From: a virus
Length of the DNA stretch: 45,572 bases
Virus record (IMG/VR): IMGVR_UViG_3300023094_000015
Coordinates: 1 to 45,572 of that record
Strand: one strand, 5' to 3'
The notes under the pieces are model-generated. The model had not been told where the DNA came from and searched no databases. It saw only the letters and a program-made list of their open reading frames with translations. A program made the position numbers and the translations under genes. Below are positions 39,297-45,572 of the stretch, piece after piece. Numbering within the stretch: position 1 is the first letter of the stretch; every line of letters begins with the position of its first letter.

Positions 39297-39593
39297 ATGT
39301 TCTCCCTCACCACCGCTTTCATGCGCCCGTATATCGTCACTAAGACCGATTACTTCGGTAAGGACTACCAGGCTACGGTACTGCTGACGGACAAGCAAGC
39401 CCGGGAGCGAATTGTAGACGGGAGGCTGACAGACGGGAATAATTACAACAGACTGTGGGATCAGTTTAAGGAGATTAGTAAGGAGACGAAGGAATACCGG
39501 GATAGCCTCCACGTGCAATATGGAAGCGCACCGTCCGCCTATGCGTACGAACAGAACCAGATTAAGGAACAAATTAAAAATGAAGAGATATGA
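39297..39593 (+). CDS. Hypothetical protein
   Basis: 98 residues with a short beta-like N-terminus (YIVTKTDYFGKDYQATVLLT) and a charged helical C-terminus. Not recognised. Follows the basic protein by three bases and overlaps the HNH gene (ATGA). Confidence 0.55.
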   Translation: MFSLTTAFMRPYIVTKTDYFGKDYQATVLLTDKQARERIVDGRLTDGNNYNRLWDQFKEISKETKEYRDSLHVQYGSAPSAYAYEQNQIKEQIKNEEI

Positions 39594-40105
39594 ATACTGA
39601 ATTTAAAGGAACGCCGGGTAGCCTCTTAGATTCTATTGGCAGGCGCAATAGATCGCTGTCCGACATATCGTGCTCAAATTGTAAGAAAATGTTTAGACCT
39701 AAGCAAAGTTCAACTAAGTATTGTTCAAAAAGATGCCTGTACGAAGGAAGGTCCTTTGTGCCGCACAACAAGGGAACGGCGGGTATTTACAAGAACAAGA
39801 TGGGGTATGAGGTCTTAAAAATAGACGGCAAGGAGTTTAAGCATCATCGTCTGATAATGGAAAAACACCTCGGGAGAAAGTTACTTATTACCGAAGATGT
39901 TCACCACATTAACGGCATAAAAGACGATAATAGAATAGAAAATTTAGAGATTCTTTCTCATAGTGAGCATACTAAAAAAACAAATTCTCAGCGCATCTAT
40001 AAAAAAGGAATTAAAATGAACCTTTCTGAAGACGAGCGAAGCAGGCGTTCATTACAGATGAAGCTAATGAGACAATCCATCATCACCAAAGCCCTTAACC
40101 CATGA
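39590..40105 (+). CDS. HNH homing endonuclease with zinc finger
   Basis: 171 residues. An N-terminal zinc-ribbon (C28, C31, C45, C49) is followed by an HNH core: FKHHRLIMEKHLGRKL, EDVHHINGIKDDNRIENLEI (H105/H106, N114, N118) and SHSEHTKK. Typical free-standing phage homing nuclease with a DNA-binding tail. It does not interrupt a recognised gene. Confidence 0.87.
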   Translation: MNTEFKGTPGSLLDSIGRRNRSLSDISCSNCKKMFRPKQSSTKYCSKRCLYEGRSFVPHNKGTAGIYKNKMGYEVLKIDGKEFKHHRLIMEKHLGRKLLITEDVHHINGIKDDNRIENLEILSHSEHTKKTNSQRIYKKGIKMNLSEDERSRRSLQMKLMRQSIITKALNP

Positions 40106-40341
40106 GTACAACAGCCGACAACCGCTTCTACAGAGAGGCGCAGCCTGACCTCTCTGCCTCCATTATCGAATCCCTCCCCAATACCCTCGAAGGGTTCGCC
40201 GATATGATCTATGTTGCTGTATTGGACGGTAACACGAATGACGCTATCACCTGCATCCGCGAACAGATCGCAGCGGGCAACCGGGAGCAGGTCGTGAGAA
40301 GTGTCGGGGAGAAATTAGTCACTTTAATCGAAAACCTTTAA
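40102..40341 (+). CDS. Small hypothetical protein
   Basis: 79 residues, acidic/helical (TLEGFADMIYVAVLDGNTND...IREQIAAGNREQVV). Overlaps the HNH gene by ATGA. No family recognised. Confidence 0.5.
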   Translation: MSTTADNRFYREAQPDLSASIIESLPNTLEGFADMIYVAVLDGNTNDAITCIREQIAAGNREQVVRSVGEKLVTLIENL

Positions 40342-40343
40342 CC

Positions 40344-40448
40344 ATGCCCCCACCCTACGCCTGCTCCCTAGACACCACATTATTAATCGCCGGGATATTC
40401 CTTATTATTTTGATATGGGTATTCGGGCCTAAAAGATTTAGACAATGA
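40344..40448 (+). CDS. Membrane micro-protein
   Basis: 34 residues: a polar-proline start, then one membrane helix (LLIAGIFLIILIWVFG) and a basic end. ATG at 40344, TGA overlapping the next start by ATGA. Probably inserted in the host inner membrane early in infection. Confidence 0.5.
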   Translation: MPPPYACSLDTTLLIAGIFLIILIWVFGPKRFRQ

Positions 40449-40639
40449 CAAGAGTTCCTGACCTCGCTGTTTATATGTTCTTTAGTTGCGGCGTTGTACT
40501 TATAATTATGGCCGTGGGTATGTTATGTGTAAACATAACTGTAGCCAAGAACGAACTTGAAGAGGCGAAGCTAGATACGGATATGTATAGACAACAGTCT
40601 GAATATTTGGCTAAAAAACTAAAAGAAGCAATACGATGA
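40445..40639 (+). CDS. Membrane protein with helical tail
   Basis: 64 residues. Membrane helix (FFSCGVVLIIMAVGMLCVNI) then a charged helix (ELEEAKLDTDMYRQQSEYLA). Its start is coupled to the preceding micro-protein by ATGA. Unknown function. Confidence 0.5.
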   Translation: MTRVPDLAVYMFFSCGVVLIIMAVGMLCVNITVAKNELEEAKLDTDMYRQQSEYLAKKLKEAIR

Positions 40640-40833
40640 GTACTATAACGCAACGAGCTCTGAATCCAATAGTTAATATGTTCTATTGGGGAGAGGGGAG
40701 GTACTTTATTTTGACACTAAGTTTGTTGTTAGATAAATTATTAGCCCTGCCGGTAAAAGAAGTTTGTGTCGGGGCGTCAGTAAGTGAATATATATTCGAA
40801 GTAATTGTCAAACTGATAAAAGAAACAGCATGA
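40636..40833 (+). CDS. Small hypothetical protein
   Basis: 65 residues with a hydrophobic middle (FILTLSLLLDKLLALPV) that could be a weak membrane segment. Overlaps both neighbours by four bases. Unrecognised. Confidence 0.45.
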   Translation: MSTITQRALNPIVNMFYWGEGRYFILTLSLLLDKLLALPVKEVCVGASVSEYIFEVIVKLIKETA

Positions 40834-41396
40834 AGAAATATATCGTCCTCCCCGGCTGCACCCATGCCAGGGAGAAGGAAACGATGGAGGAACCAAAGTA
40901 CCCAGATTTGAGCATCCCAGACCCCTTTAATTTTTTGGAAGAGGCATGGCTTGCTGAATTGGCTGTGCATGAAAAACATCTCGCCTCCCTTCCCGTCCTA
41001 CCTCTCTCCGGGTTCACAGGATTGAAGGAAAATGATGTGCTGGAAGTTGGTGTTAACTGTGAAATATTGGAGGGGTGTGCAGCAGTAGGCGGACCAGATT
41101 TCCTATCTCCCATACCCGCGCAGCAAGAGAAGAAAATGATAAAGAGCACGCGAGATATACTAAAGGAAAATATCAGTTGCGATTGCCGCGATGTTTATTT
41201 TGAAAGAGGAATGCCTGACCCGCATTGTACTTTTTGCGACAGAGGTAGCGAAATAGAAGCAATGATGCAGGAATATGCAAATCAATTTACCCCCGTACAG
41301 GATGGAGTAGAAGCGGTGGACTGGGAACAGGCATTTGATGATGCACAAAGTATGCACAGGGTTGAATTTGTTAACTATTATAAAGAGAAAAAATGA
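40830..41396 (+). CDS. Hypothetical protein with Cys cluster
   Basis: 188 residues. Acidic N-terminal half; the C-terminal half has ENISCDCRDVYFERG followed by DPHCTFCDRGSEIEAMMQEY, i.e. CxC plus CxxC, a possible zinc site. No catalytic motif. ATGA overlaps on both sides. Confidence 0.6.
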   Translation: MKKYIVLPGCTHAREKETMEEPKYPDLSIPDPFNFLEEAWLAELAVHEKHLASLPVLPLSGFTGLKENDVLEVGVNCEILEGCAAVGGPDFLSPIPAQQEKKMIKSTRDILKENISCDCRDVYFERGMPDPHCTFCDRGSEIEAMMQEYANQFTPVQDGVEAVDWEQAFDDAQSMHRVEFVNYYKEKK

Positions 41397-41605
41397 GCAA
41401 GGCTTACAACGCAGCGTTTCACCGTAAGAATGGATTAAAAGGAGAAAACCTGCAATGGTGCTGGGACTTCGAGAACAAAGTAGAATCGCTGAAAATCTTA
41501 AACATTATTGGCAATAGTCTAACCGAGAAAGGTCGGAAAGCTAAAGCGGAATTGCAAGAGTATGTATCACAACATGGTGAGCGTTATTTAGACCTGACTT
41601 GCTAA
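41393..41605 (+). CDS. Small hypothetical protein
   Basis: 70 residues, charged helix-rich (NGLKGENLQWCWDFENKVES...KGRKAKAELQEYV). Not recognised. Followed by the TnpB gene after 45 bases. Confidence 0.5.
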   Translation: MSKAYNAAFHRKNGLKGENLQWCWDFENKVESLKILNIIGNSLTEKGRKAKAELQEYVSQHGERYLDLTC

Positions 41606-41650
41606 TTACACCACCTCCGAGTTGTACGACATTTTTAAACAAAGAGCGAA

Positions 41651-42814
41651 ATGATCCGAACATACAAAAGAAAATTATGCCTTACTGTGGCGCAAACTAA
41701 ACGGCTGGAAAGCTGGATTGGAACCGCACGTATGCTGTATAATTTGGGTATGGAGGTGAAGATTGCTGCGTATAAAGCAAATGGATCTACGGTTACAAAG
41801 TACGATCTGGGCAAGCAAATAACACAGTTGAAAAAGGATTATTCGTGGATTGCAGACTTGCCTGTATCTGTAACCGAATCTGTGTTTTCTCAACTGGATA
41901 ACTCATTCAACAGATTCTTTAGAACGGCAAAAACAGGAGGCGGGTTTCCTAAATATGCCAGTAAGCGTAAATACAAGTCAATTAAACTCAAACAGAGTTC
42001 GGGAGTGATCCGAATAGACGGCCATCATTTAAACCTGCAAAAAATTGGCACTGTAAGACTGGTTAAGGACGCTCCCATTCAAGGGGACATTTTTGATGTA
42101 ACGATAAAAGTTGAGCCTACGGGGATGTTCGCATTTATCGGGTGTAAAAACGTACCGCCACAATTCGTTAGCGAGAACCAAGCTATAGGATTGGATATGG
42201 GTATTTCAAAGTTTTGCATTGATTCAAATGGGGGCTTTATCGAAAATCCTCAACACTTCAAAAGGTATGAACGACAACTACGGATCGAAAACAGGGCATT
42301 GGCAAGAAAGAAAAAGGGTTCAAACTCATGGAAGAAGCAAAGTAAACGTTTATCGCTTCTTCATCACAAAATCGGGAATGTTCGCCGCGATTTTCTCCAT
42401 AAAGAAAGTACCAAAATTGCAAAAGCCAATTCTGTTGTCTACCTGGAAGATTTGAAAATCGTAAACATGGCAAGGAATGGCAATCTCTCGAAACACATTC
42501 TTGATGCGGGATGGGGAGCGTTCCGAACTATTCTTGATTACAAGACTAATGTTTTTAGGGTCAATCCAAAGCACACTAGCCAAACCTGCCACGAATGCGG
42601 TCACGTTGATTCTAAGAGCCGTATTAGCCAGGCAGAGTTTGTGTGTACAGAATGTGGGCACATTTCAAATGCTGACGTAAATGCAGCTAAAAACATATTA
42701 AGCAAGGGCATTGCTTTAGATCGCAAACGTGAGCCAATAGGCTGTGCGTTGGTCTTGGAGCCGACAAATAACGGCAAGTCAGCCTATCAATCAATAAGTT
42801 TTTATAACTATTAA
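41651..42814 (+). CDS. tnpB: TnpB (IS200/IS605 OrfB), intact
   Basis: 387 residues, an RNA-guided DNA endonuclease of the IS200/IS605 type. The RuvC-like sites are complete: IGLDMGIS (D182), VVYLEDLKI (E266) and SNADVNAAKN (D342). The zinc ribbon is also present (C313, C316, C332, C335). N-terminal AQTKRLESWIGTARMLYNLG and FPKYASKRKYKSIKL match TnpB. No TnpA is nearby. TnpB proteins use a guide RNA from the gene's 3' end (omegaRNA), which may lie around 42700-42820. It is inserted among small early genes on the plus strand. Confidence 0.93.
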   Translation: MIRTYKRKLCLTVAQTKRLESWIGTARMLYNLGMEVKIAAYKANGSTVTKYDLGKQITQLKKDYSWIADLPVSVTESVFSQLDNSFNRFFRTAKTGGGFPKYASKRKYKSIKLKQSSGVIRIDGHHLNLQKIGTVRLVKDAPIQGDIFDVTIKVEPTGMFAFIGCKNVPPQFVSENQAIGLDMGISKFCIDSNGGFIENPQHFKRYERQLRIENRALARKKKGSNSWKKQSKRLSLLHHKIGNVRRDFLHKESTKIAKANSVVYLEDLKIVNMARNGNLSKHILDAGWGAFRTILDYKTNVFRVNPKHTSQTCHECGHVDSKSRISQAEFVCTECGHISNADVNAAKNILSKGIALDRKREPIGCALVLEPTNNGKSAYQSISFYNY

Positions 42815-42825
42815 ATCAAAATATT

Positions 42826-43392
42826 ATGCCTACATGGATACAAGCAAGTGAAAGACTTCCAAAGCGTTTTTATGATGAAACGTATTATGTGAAACTCGAT
42901 AACATGTTGCCTCGTTTGGGCTTATTTTCTCGGCGAAACTTGGAAGGGGTTTATGATGATTTAACCAAAGAGCCTTACCTAATTGTTCTGACAAACGGAG
43001 CCGCACCAGAATTTGAAGTATCTGTCGACAAGTTTACTGGTGTCCAATGGCTCGATGAAGCCCCCGAATCCCCTGCACCGGGAGTGGAGGAAGGAATGTA
43101 CCTCTTGACGAAGGAGCAATTAAAAGAGGTTTGGGAGGCATCATTTGACTGGCATTATAACAATGCTTACGGGGAGGTGCCAAATAAGAAACCAGACTTC
43201 GATACTTACGTTTCTACCCTAGCCGGAGCCGCCTCTGCATCTAAGCGGGAAGGAGGGGAATTAAACGCCATACAACGCGCCAAGCTGGAAGGTGAGATAC
43301 TGGATATTCTTTATGAAGCCAATGGGACAGGATCCGGGAGCGAAGATATTTACCAACACCTCAAACAGCATTACACAATCATTAAAAAATAA
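42826..43392 (+). CDS. Hypothetical protein, DUF551-like N-terminus
   Basis: 188 residues. WIQASERLPKRFYDETYYVK ... GVQWLDEAP resembles the DUF551 type often found in phage accessory regions. A second, acidic helical part follows. Starts 11 bases after the TnpB stop. Function unknown. Confidence 0.6.
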   Translation: MPTWIQASERLPKRFYDETYYVKLDNMLPRLGLFSRRNLEGVYDDLTKEPYLIVLTNGAAPEFEVSVDKFTGVQWLDEAPESPAPGVEEGMYLLTKEQLKEVWEASFDWHYNNAYGEVPNKKPDFDTYVSTLAGAASASKREGGELNAIQRAKLEGEILDILYEANGTGSGSEDIYQHLKQHYTIIKK

Positions 43393-43397
43393 AAGTT

Positions 43398-43592
43398 ATG
43401 ACAACCGAAGAGGCAAACTTATTAATACCAGAAAAGTCAACTATCATTTTTGCCAGCGGAGAATACGTGGTTGCAGGTGTGAGTAAACAATTTGGAGTAA
43501 CATGGATTGATATTTATGACGAACCACCTTCTAAACATGTGGACAGGTTGAAGGCTGACAGTTGTGAATTACCTAAACCCCCTCAACAATAA
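43398..43592 (+). CDS. Small hypothetical protein
   Basis: 64 residues with a beta pattern (KSTIIFASGEYVVAGVSKQF...VTWIDIYDE). Close spacing with the previous gene. Not recognised. Confidence 0.5.
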   Translation: MTTEEANLLIPEKSTIIFASGEYVVAGVSKQFGVTWIDIYDEPPSKHVDRLKADSCELPKPPQQ

Positions 43593-43613
43593 TCATTAAA
43601 CCAACTAATAACG

Positions 43614-43982
43614 ATGGAAAAGGAAATACTGGAAGGGAATAAGCTCATGGCGGAATTTATGGGAGCGGAATGGAAGAAGGACGATTACGGAGATTTCGGC
43701 TATTTTTTTCCCGACTATTCGCACAGACCAACTGCTGAAACTGCATTAAAATACCACACTTCATGGGATTGGATTATGCCGGTAGTGGAGAAGATAGGTA
43801 CAAAGCCGATCTGCTTTAATGTCAATATAAACACATTTGACGGATGCGGAATATACGATGACAATTACAAACGGACAGCGCAAGGAGTAACAATGTCCGG
43901 GGGCATCAATGGAACTCTAATTCAGTCAACGTGGAAATGTGTAGTTCAATTTATTAACTGGTACAATAAACAAGTGAAATGA
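43614..43982 (+). CDS. Hypothetical phage protein
   Basis: 122 residues. EGNKLMAEFMGAEWKKD...YHTSWDWIMPVVEKIG is a pattern I recognise from uncharacterised Bacteroidetes-phage proteins, with no function known. TGA overlaps the next start (ATGA). Confidence 0.6.
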   Translation: MEKEILEGNKLMAEFMGAEWKKDDYGDFGYFFPDYSHRPTAETALKYHTSWDWIMPVVEKIGTKPICFNVNINTFDGCGIYDDNYKRTAQGVTMSGGINGTLIQSTWKCVVQFINWYNKQVK

Positions 43983-44116
43983 AAAAGTACGGAATAAAAT
44001 ATGAGGCATACGGTGGAAATGTTTCTTACGTGGAAGTAATGGCTCATAGCGAGCAACATGCCTTGTCGATGATCAGTTACAAGGAAATATATTTCATTAA
44101 AATAATTCAACCATGA
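43979..44116 (+). CDS. Small hypothetical protein
   Basis: 45 residues (IKYEAYGGNVSYVEVMAHSE ... IYFIKIIQP). Both ends overlap other starts and stops by four bases. Short but with natural-looking sequence. Confidence 0.5.
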   Translation: MKKYGIKYEAYGGNVSYVEVMAHSEQHALSMISYKEIYFIKIIQP

Positions 44117-44251
44117 TACCTAAAGAGACGCAAGAAAAAATAAAAGGATAAGGAGATAGAAGCGACATTAGATTCGCACCCCAGATGTATGACCTATCGG
44201 CCTGCATTAACGAGTGAAGGACTTGTCTTAGCCCCGTTCGAACAAAGATAA
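44113..44251 (+). pseudogene. Frameshifted small gene
   Basis: ATG at 44113 overlaps the upstream stop (ATGA) but stops after MIPKETQEKIKG. The next frame continues DKEIEATLDSHPRCMTYRPA and ends at 44251. Removing one G at 44147-44152 would restore a 45-residue frame. The MIPKETQEKI start is like that of other phage proteins. A sequencing error is also possible. Confidence 0.55.
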
Positions 44252-44262
44252 TAAATTCGAGA

Positions 44263-44706
44263 ATGATCAAAGCATACAAATACAGATTATTGCCATCAGA
44301 GGAACAAAAAGCAACGCTGGATCGTTGGATTGGGGCGTGTCGATTTGTTTATAACCTGGGGCTTGAATCTAAGATTGCAGCGTGGACTTCTTTAAGGAAA
44401 AACGTAACCTCATTTGATCTTATAAAACAGCTTGTTGAGTTGAAACAGACAGAGTGCTCATGGCTGAAGGATTGCCCAGCACAATCTCTTGAGTCTGCTT
44501 TAACAAATTTGGATGTGGCGTTTAAAAAGTTCTTTAAAGGAGAAGGAGGATTTCCAAGATTTAAAAAGCGATCTGATCGGCAAACGATCCAATTCCGGCG
44601 GTGGGCAACGGTTAAGGATAGTAAAATAAAGCTGACTAAAATAGGCTTGATTGATTTCATTCAGCACCGACCGCTTGGAAACGGGGAGATGAGTTGGTTG
44701 GTGTAG
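44263..44706 (+). pseudogene. Truncated TnpB (5' part)
   Basis: 147 residues matching only the N-terminal part of TnpB (ATLDRWIGACRFVYNLGLES, PRFKKRSDRQTIQFRRWATV, IKLTKIGLIDFIQHRPL). RuvC sites and the zinc ribbon are missing, so it cannot cut DNA. It differs from the intact copy, so it is a separate lineage. The frame ends in a tail with a stop inside the following gene; the break from TnpB-like sequence is about 44670-44680. Confidence 0.82.
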
Positions 44707-45107
44707 CAATTTGTGGGCGACCAGTAGGTCGAAAGGTTGACTATACAAAGGTTATTGATGTTGCCCGTTGTTGCGTAAAAGAGAATGTACCAAACGGCTG
44801 CTCCAAACTATATGCAACCTGTGCAAGAATTGCAAAAGAAATGGGCTATGAAAAGATTACAACATACATACTGGAATCGGAATTGGGAACAAGTTTAAAA
44901 GCATCCGGCTGGATTAATGAGGGCGAAGCTGGTGGGAAAGCATGGAATAGCAGCGGAAGCCGCGTAAGGAGCAATTATGAAATTGATTTATTCGGCATAA
45001 GACAAAAAGCCCCTGAAGAAAAAAAATATCGCTGGGCAAAGTATTTGAACAAGTCAGATGACTTCGCCCTCACCTCCCAGGAACTAATCATTGATAAATT
45101 AAAATAG
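44694..45107 (+). CDS. XF1762-like protein, N-terminally truncated
   Basis: 137 residues from a TTG at 44694, in a frame without an ATG start. DELVGVAICGRPVGRK, VIDVARCCVKENVPNGCSKL and TTYILESELGTSLKASGW are the block pattern of the phage XF1762 family (GNAT-like fold). The family's N-terminal part is missing; the upstream DNA is TnpB. This suggests that the TnpB fragment replaced the 5' end. It may be translated weakly or be inactive. Confidence 0.7.
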   Translation: MVGVAICGRPVGRKVDYTKVIDVARCCVKENVPNGCSKLYATCARIAKEMGYEKITTYILESELGTSLKASGWINEGEAGGKAWNSSGSRVRSNYEIDLFGIRQKAPEEKKYRWAKYLNKSDDFALTSQELIIDKLK

Positions 45108-45113
45108 AAAAAG

Positions 45114-45551
45114 ATGAGAGAAATAAAATTTAGAGCATGGGATACATTGAGAAAAACAATGTTCTACAAAGATTCAGTATCCATAAGCATTAATGGAGCC
45201 GTGCATTTTTTAGAGACTACCGGAGAATGGGAGGTTGACGCGTTCGAGAATGGAACAACTGGAAATCGTATTAATCTCATGCAATTCACAGGTCTCAAAG
45301 ACAAGAACGGAAAGGAGATATATGAGGGAGACGTGGTGAAATGGGACGATGGATCAAATGAGAAATATTGGAGGGTAGCTGTTTGTTTTTGGGATGACAA
45401 ACAAGCCATGTTCTCATACAGGGTTATTAAAAATACTCTACATGAGTTGTCGTGCGAAGAGGGTCACGTGTTTGGAGGCAACTTTTATTACAGAGATGGA
45501 CGTCAACTGATTGTTTGCGGCAACATCTACGAGAATCCTGAATTGATTTAA
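45114..45551 (+). CDS. YopX-family phage protein (second copy)
   Basis: 145 residues. IKFRAWDTLRKTMFYK, LKDKNGKEIYEGDVVKW and NIYENPELI match YopX; compare the copy at 37089. It is the last gene of the plus-strand arm and converges with the endolysin gene across the contig ends. The two copies have clearly diverged. Function unknown. Confidence 0.88.
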   Translation: MREIKFRAWDTLRKTMFYKDSVSISINGAVHFLETTGEWEVDAFENGTTGNRINLMQFTGLKDKNGKEIYEGDVVKWDDGSNEKYWRVAVCFWDDKQAMFSYRVIKNTLHELSCEEGHVFGGNFYYRDGRQLIVCGNIYENPELI

Positions 45552-45564
45552 TCGCCCTCTTTAT

Positions 45565-45572
45565 GGGGGGGG
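45565..45572. other. Terminal G-tract, right end
   Basis: Eight G close the window, 13 bases after the last stop codon. Joined to the left end they would form a G17 run in a convergent intergenic spot. See the left-end entry for the alternatives. Confidence 0.6.

Noticed and set aside
41606-41650. A short frame TTSELYDIFKQRAK upstream of TnpB could be a remnant of an interrupted gene
   Set aside because: Too short and without a matching other half; kept only as a possibility.
1-45572. CRISPR arrays, rRNA or tRNA genes, integrase
   Set aside because: None recognised; repeats are too short and irregular for CRISPR, and no tyrosine or serine integrase motif was seen, so lysogeny is not supported.

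Overview
The window reads as one near-complete genome of a long-tailed (siphovirus-type) double-stranded DNA phage whose host is very probably a member of the Bacteroidota, perhaps a Chitinophagaceae/Sphingobacteria-like bacterium. Reasons for the host call: promoter-like sites follow the TTTG / TAnnTTTG pattern of that phylum; starts are preceded by A-rich stretches rather than Shine-Dalgarno sites; and three Sec signal peptides end directly before Gln, as in the Bacteroidetes 'Q-rule'. Both contig ends are runs of 8-9 G, so the ends may be one G-tract of a circular map or a sequencing artefact.

Layout. A divergent control region at about 38.54-38.92 kb separates two arms. The minus-strand arm runs leftwards through DNA metabolism (RecA-like ATPase, YopX-like protein, HNH nuclease, SSB-like protein, VRR-NUC nuclease, VirE-N/VapE primase-helicase), then an iteron-rich gap (31.35-31.62 kb), small and large terminase, Cys-rich structural proteins, a tail-chaperone pair with a likely -1 frameshift, the tape measure, tail-tip proteins, portal, MuF-like minor head protein, a sugar-modification cassette (11.8-16.4 kb), scaffold, major capsid protein, head-tail connectors, a pectate-lyase-fold tailspike with two companion proteins, a LuxR-type HTH protein, and lysis genes (membrane proteins, putative holin, putative u-spanin, M15 endolysin). 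The plus-strand arm (38.66-45.55 kb) carries a small HTH protein, many tiny overlapping genes, an HNH nuclease, an intact TnpB, a truncated second TnpB joined to a truncated XF1762-like gene, and a second YopX-like gene.

How it works together. The divergent promoters share TTTG-N20-TATCTTAGC and an ACGTTTA-containing spacer, so the HTH protein at 38664 may control both arms. At least four hairpin terminators divide the minus arm. Two short plus-strand units (636-1018 and 11494-11793) sit inside the minus-strand arm like morons.

The most unusual parts are (i) five putative glycosyltransferases with GDP-mannose 4,6-dehydratase, a cupin and an FkbM methyltransferase embedded among the head genes, suggesting glycosylation of the virion or of the host surface; (ii) three adjacent tailspike-module proteins with Q-rule signal peptides; (iii) a portal with a DnaJ-like Cys cluster; and (iv) a small C-terminal domain repeated in three structural proteins. 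All functions are read from sequence motifs only; no database search was run.
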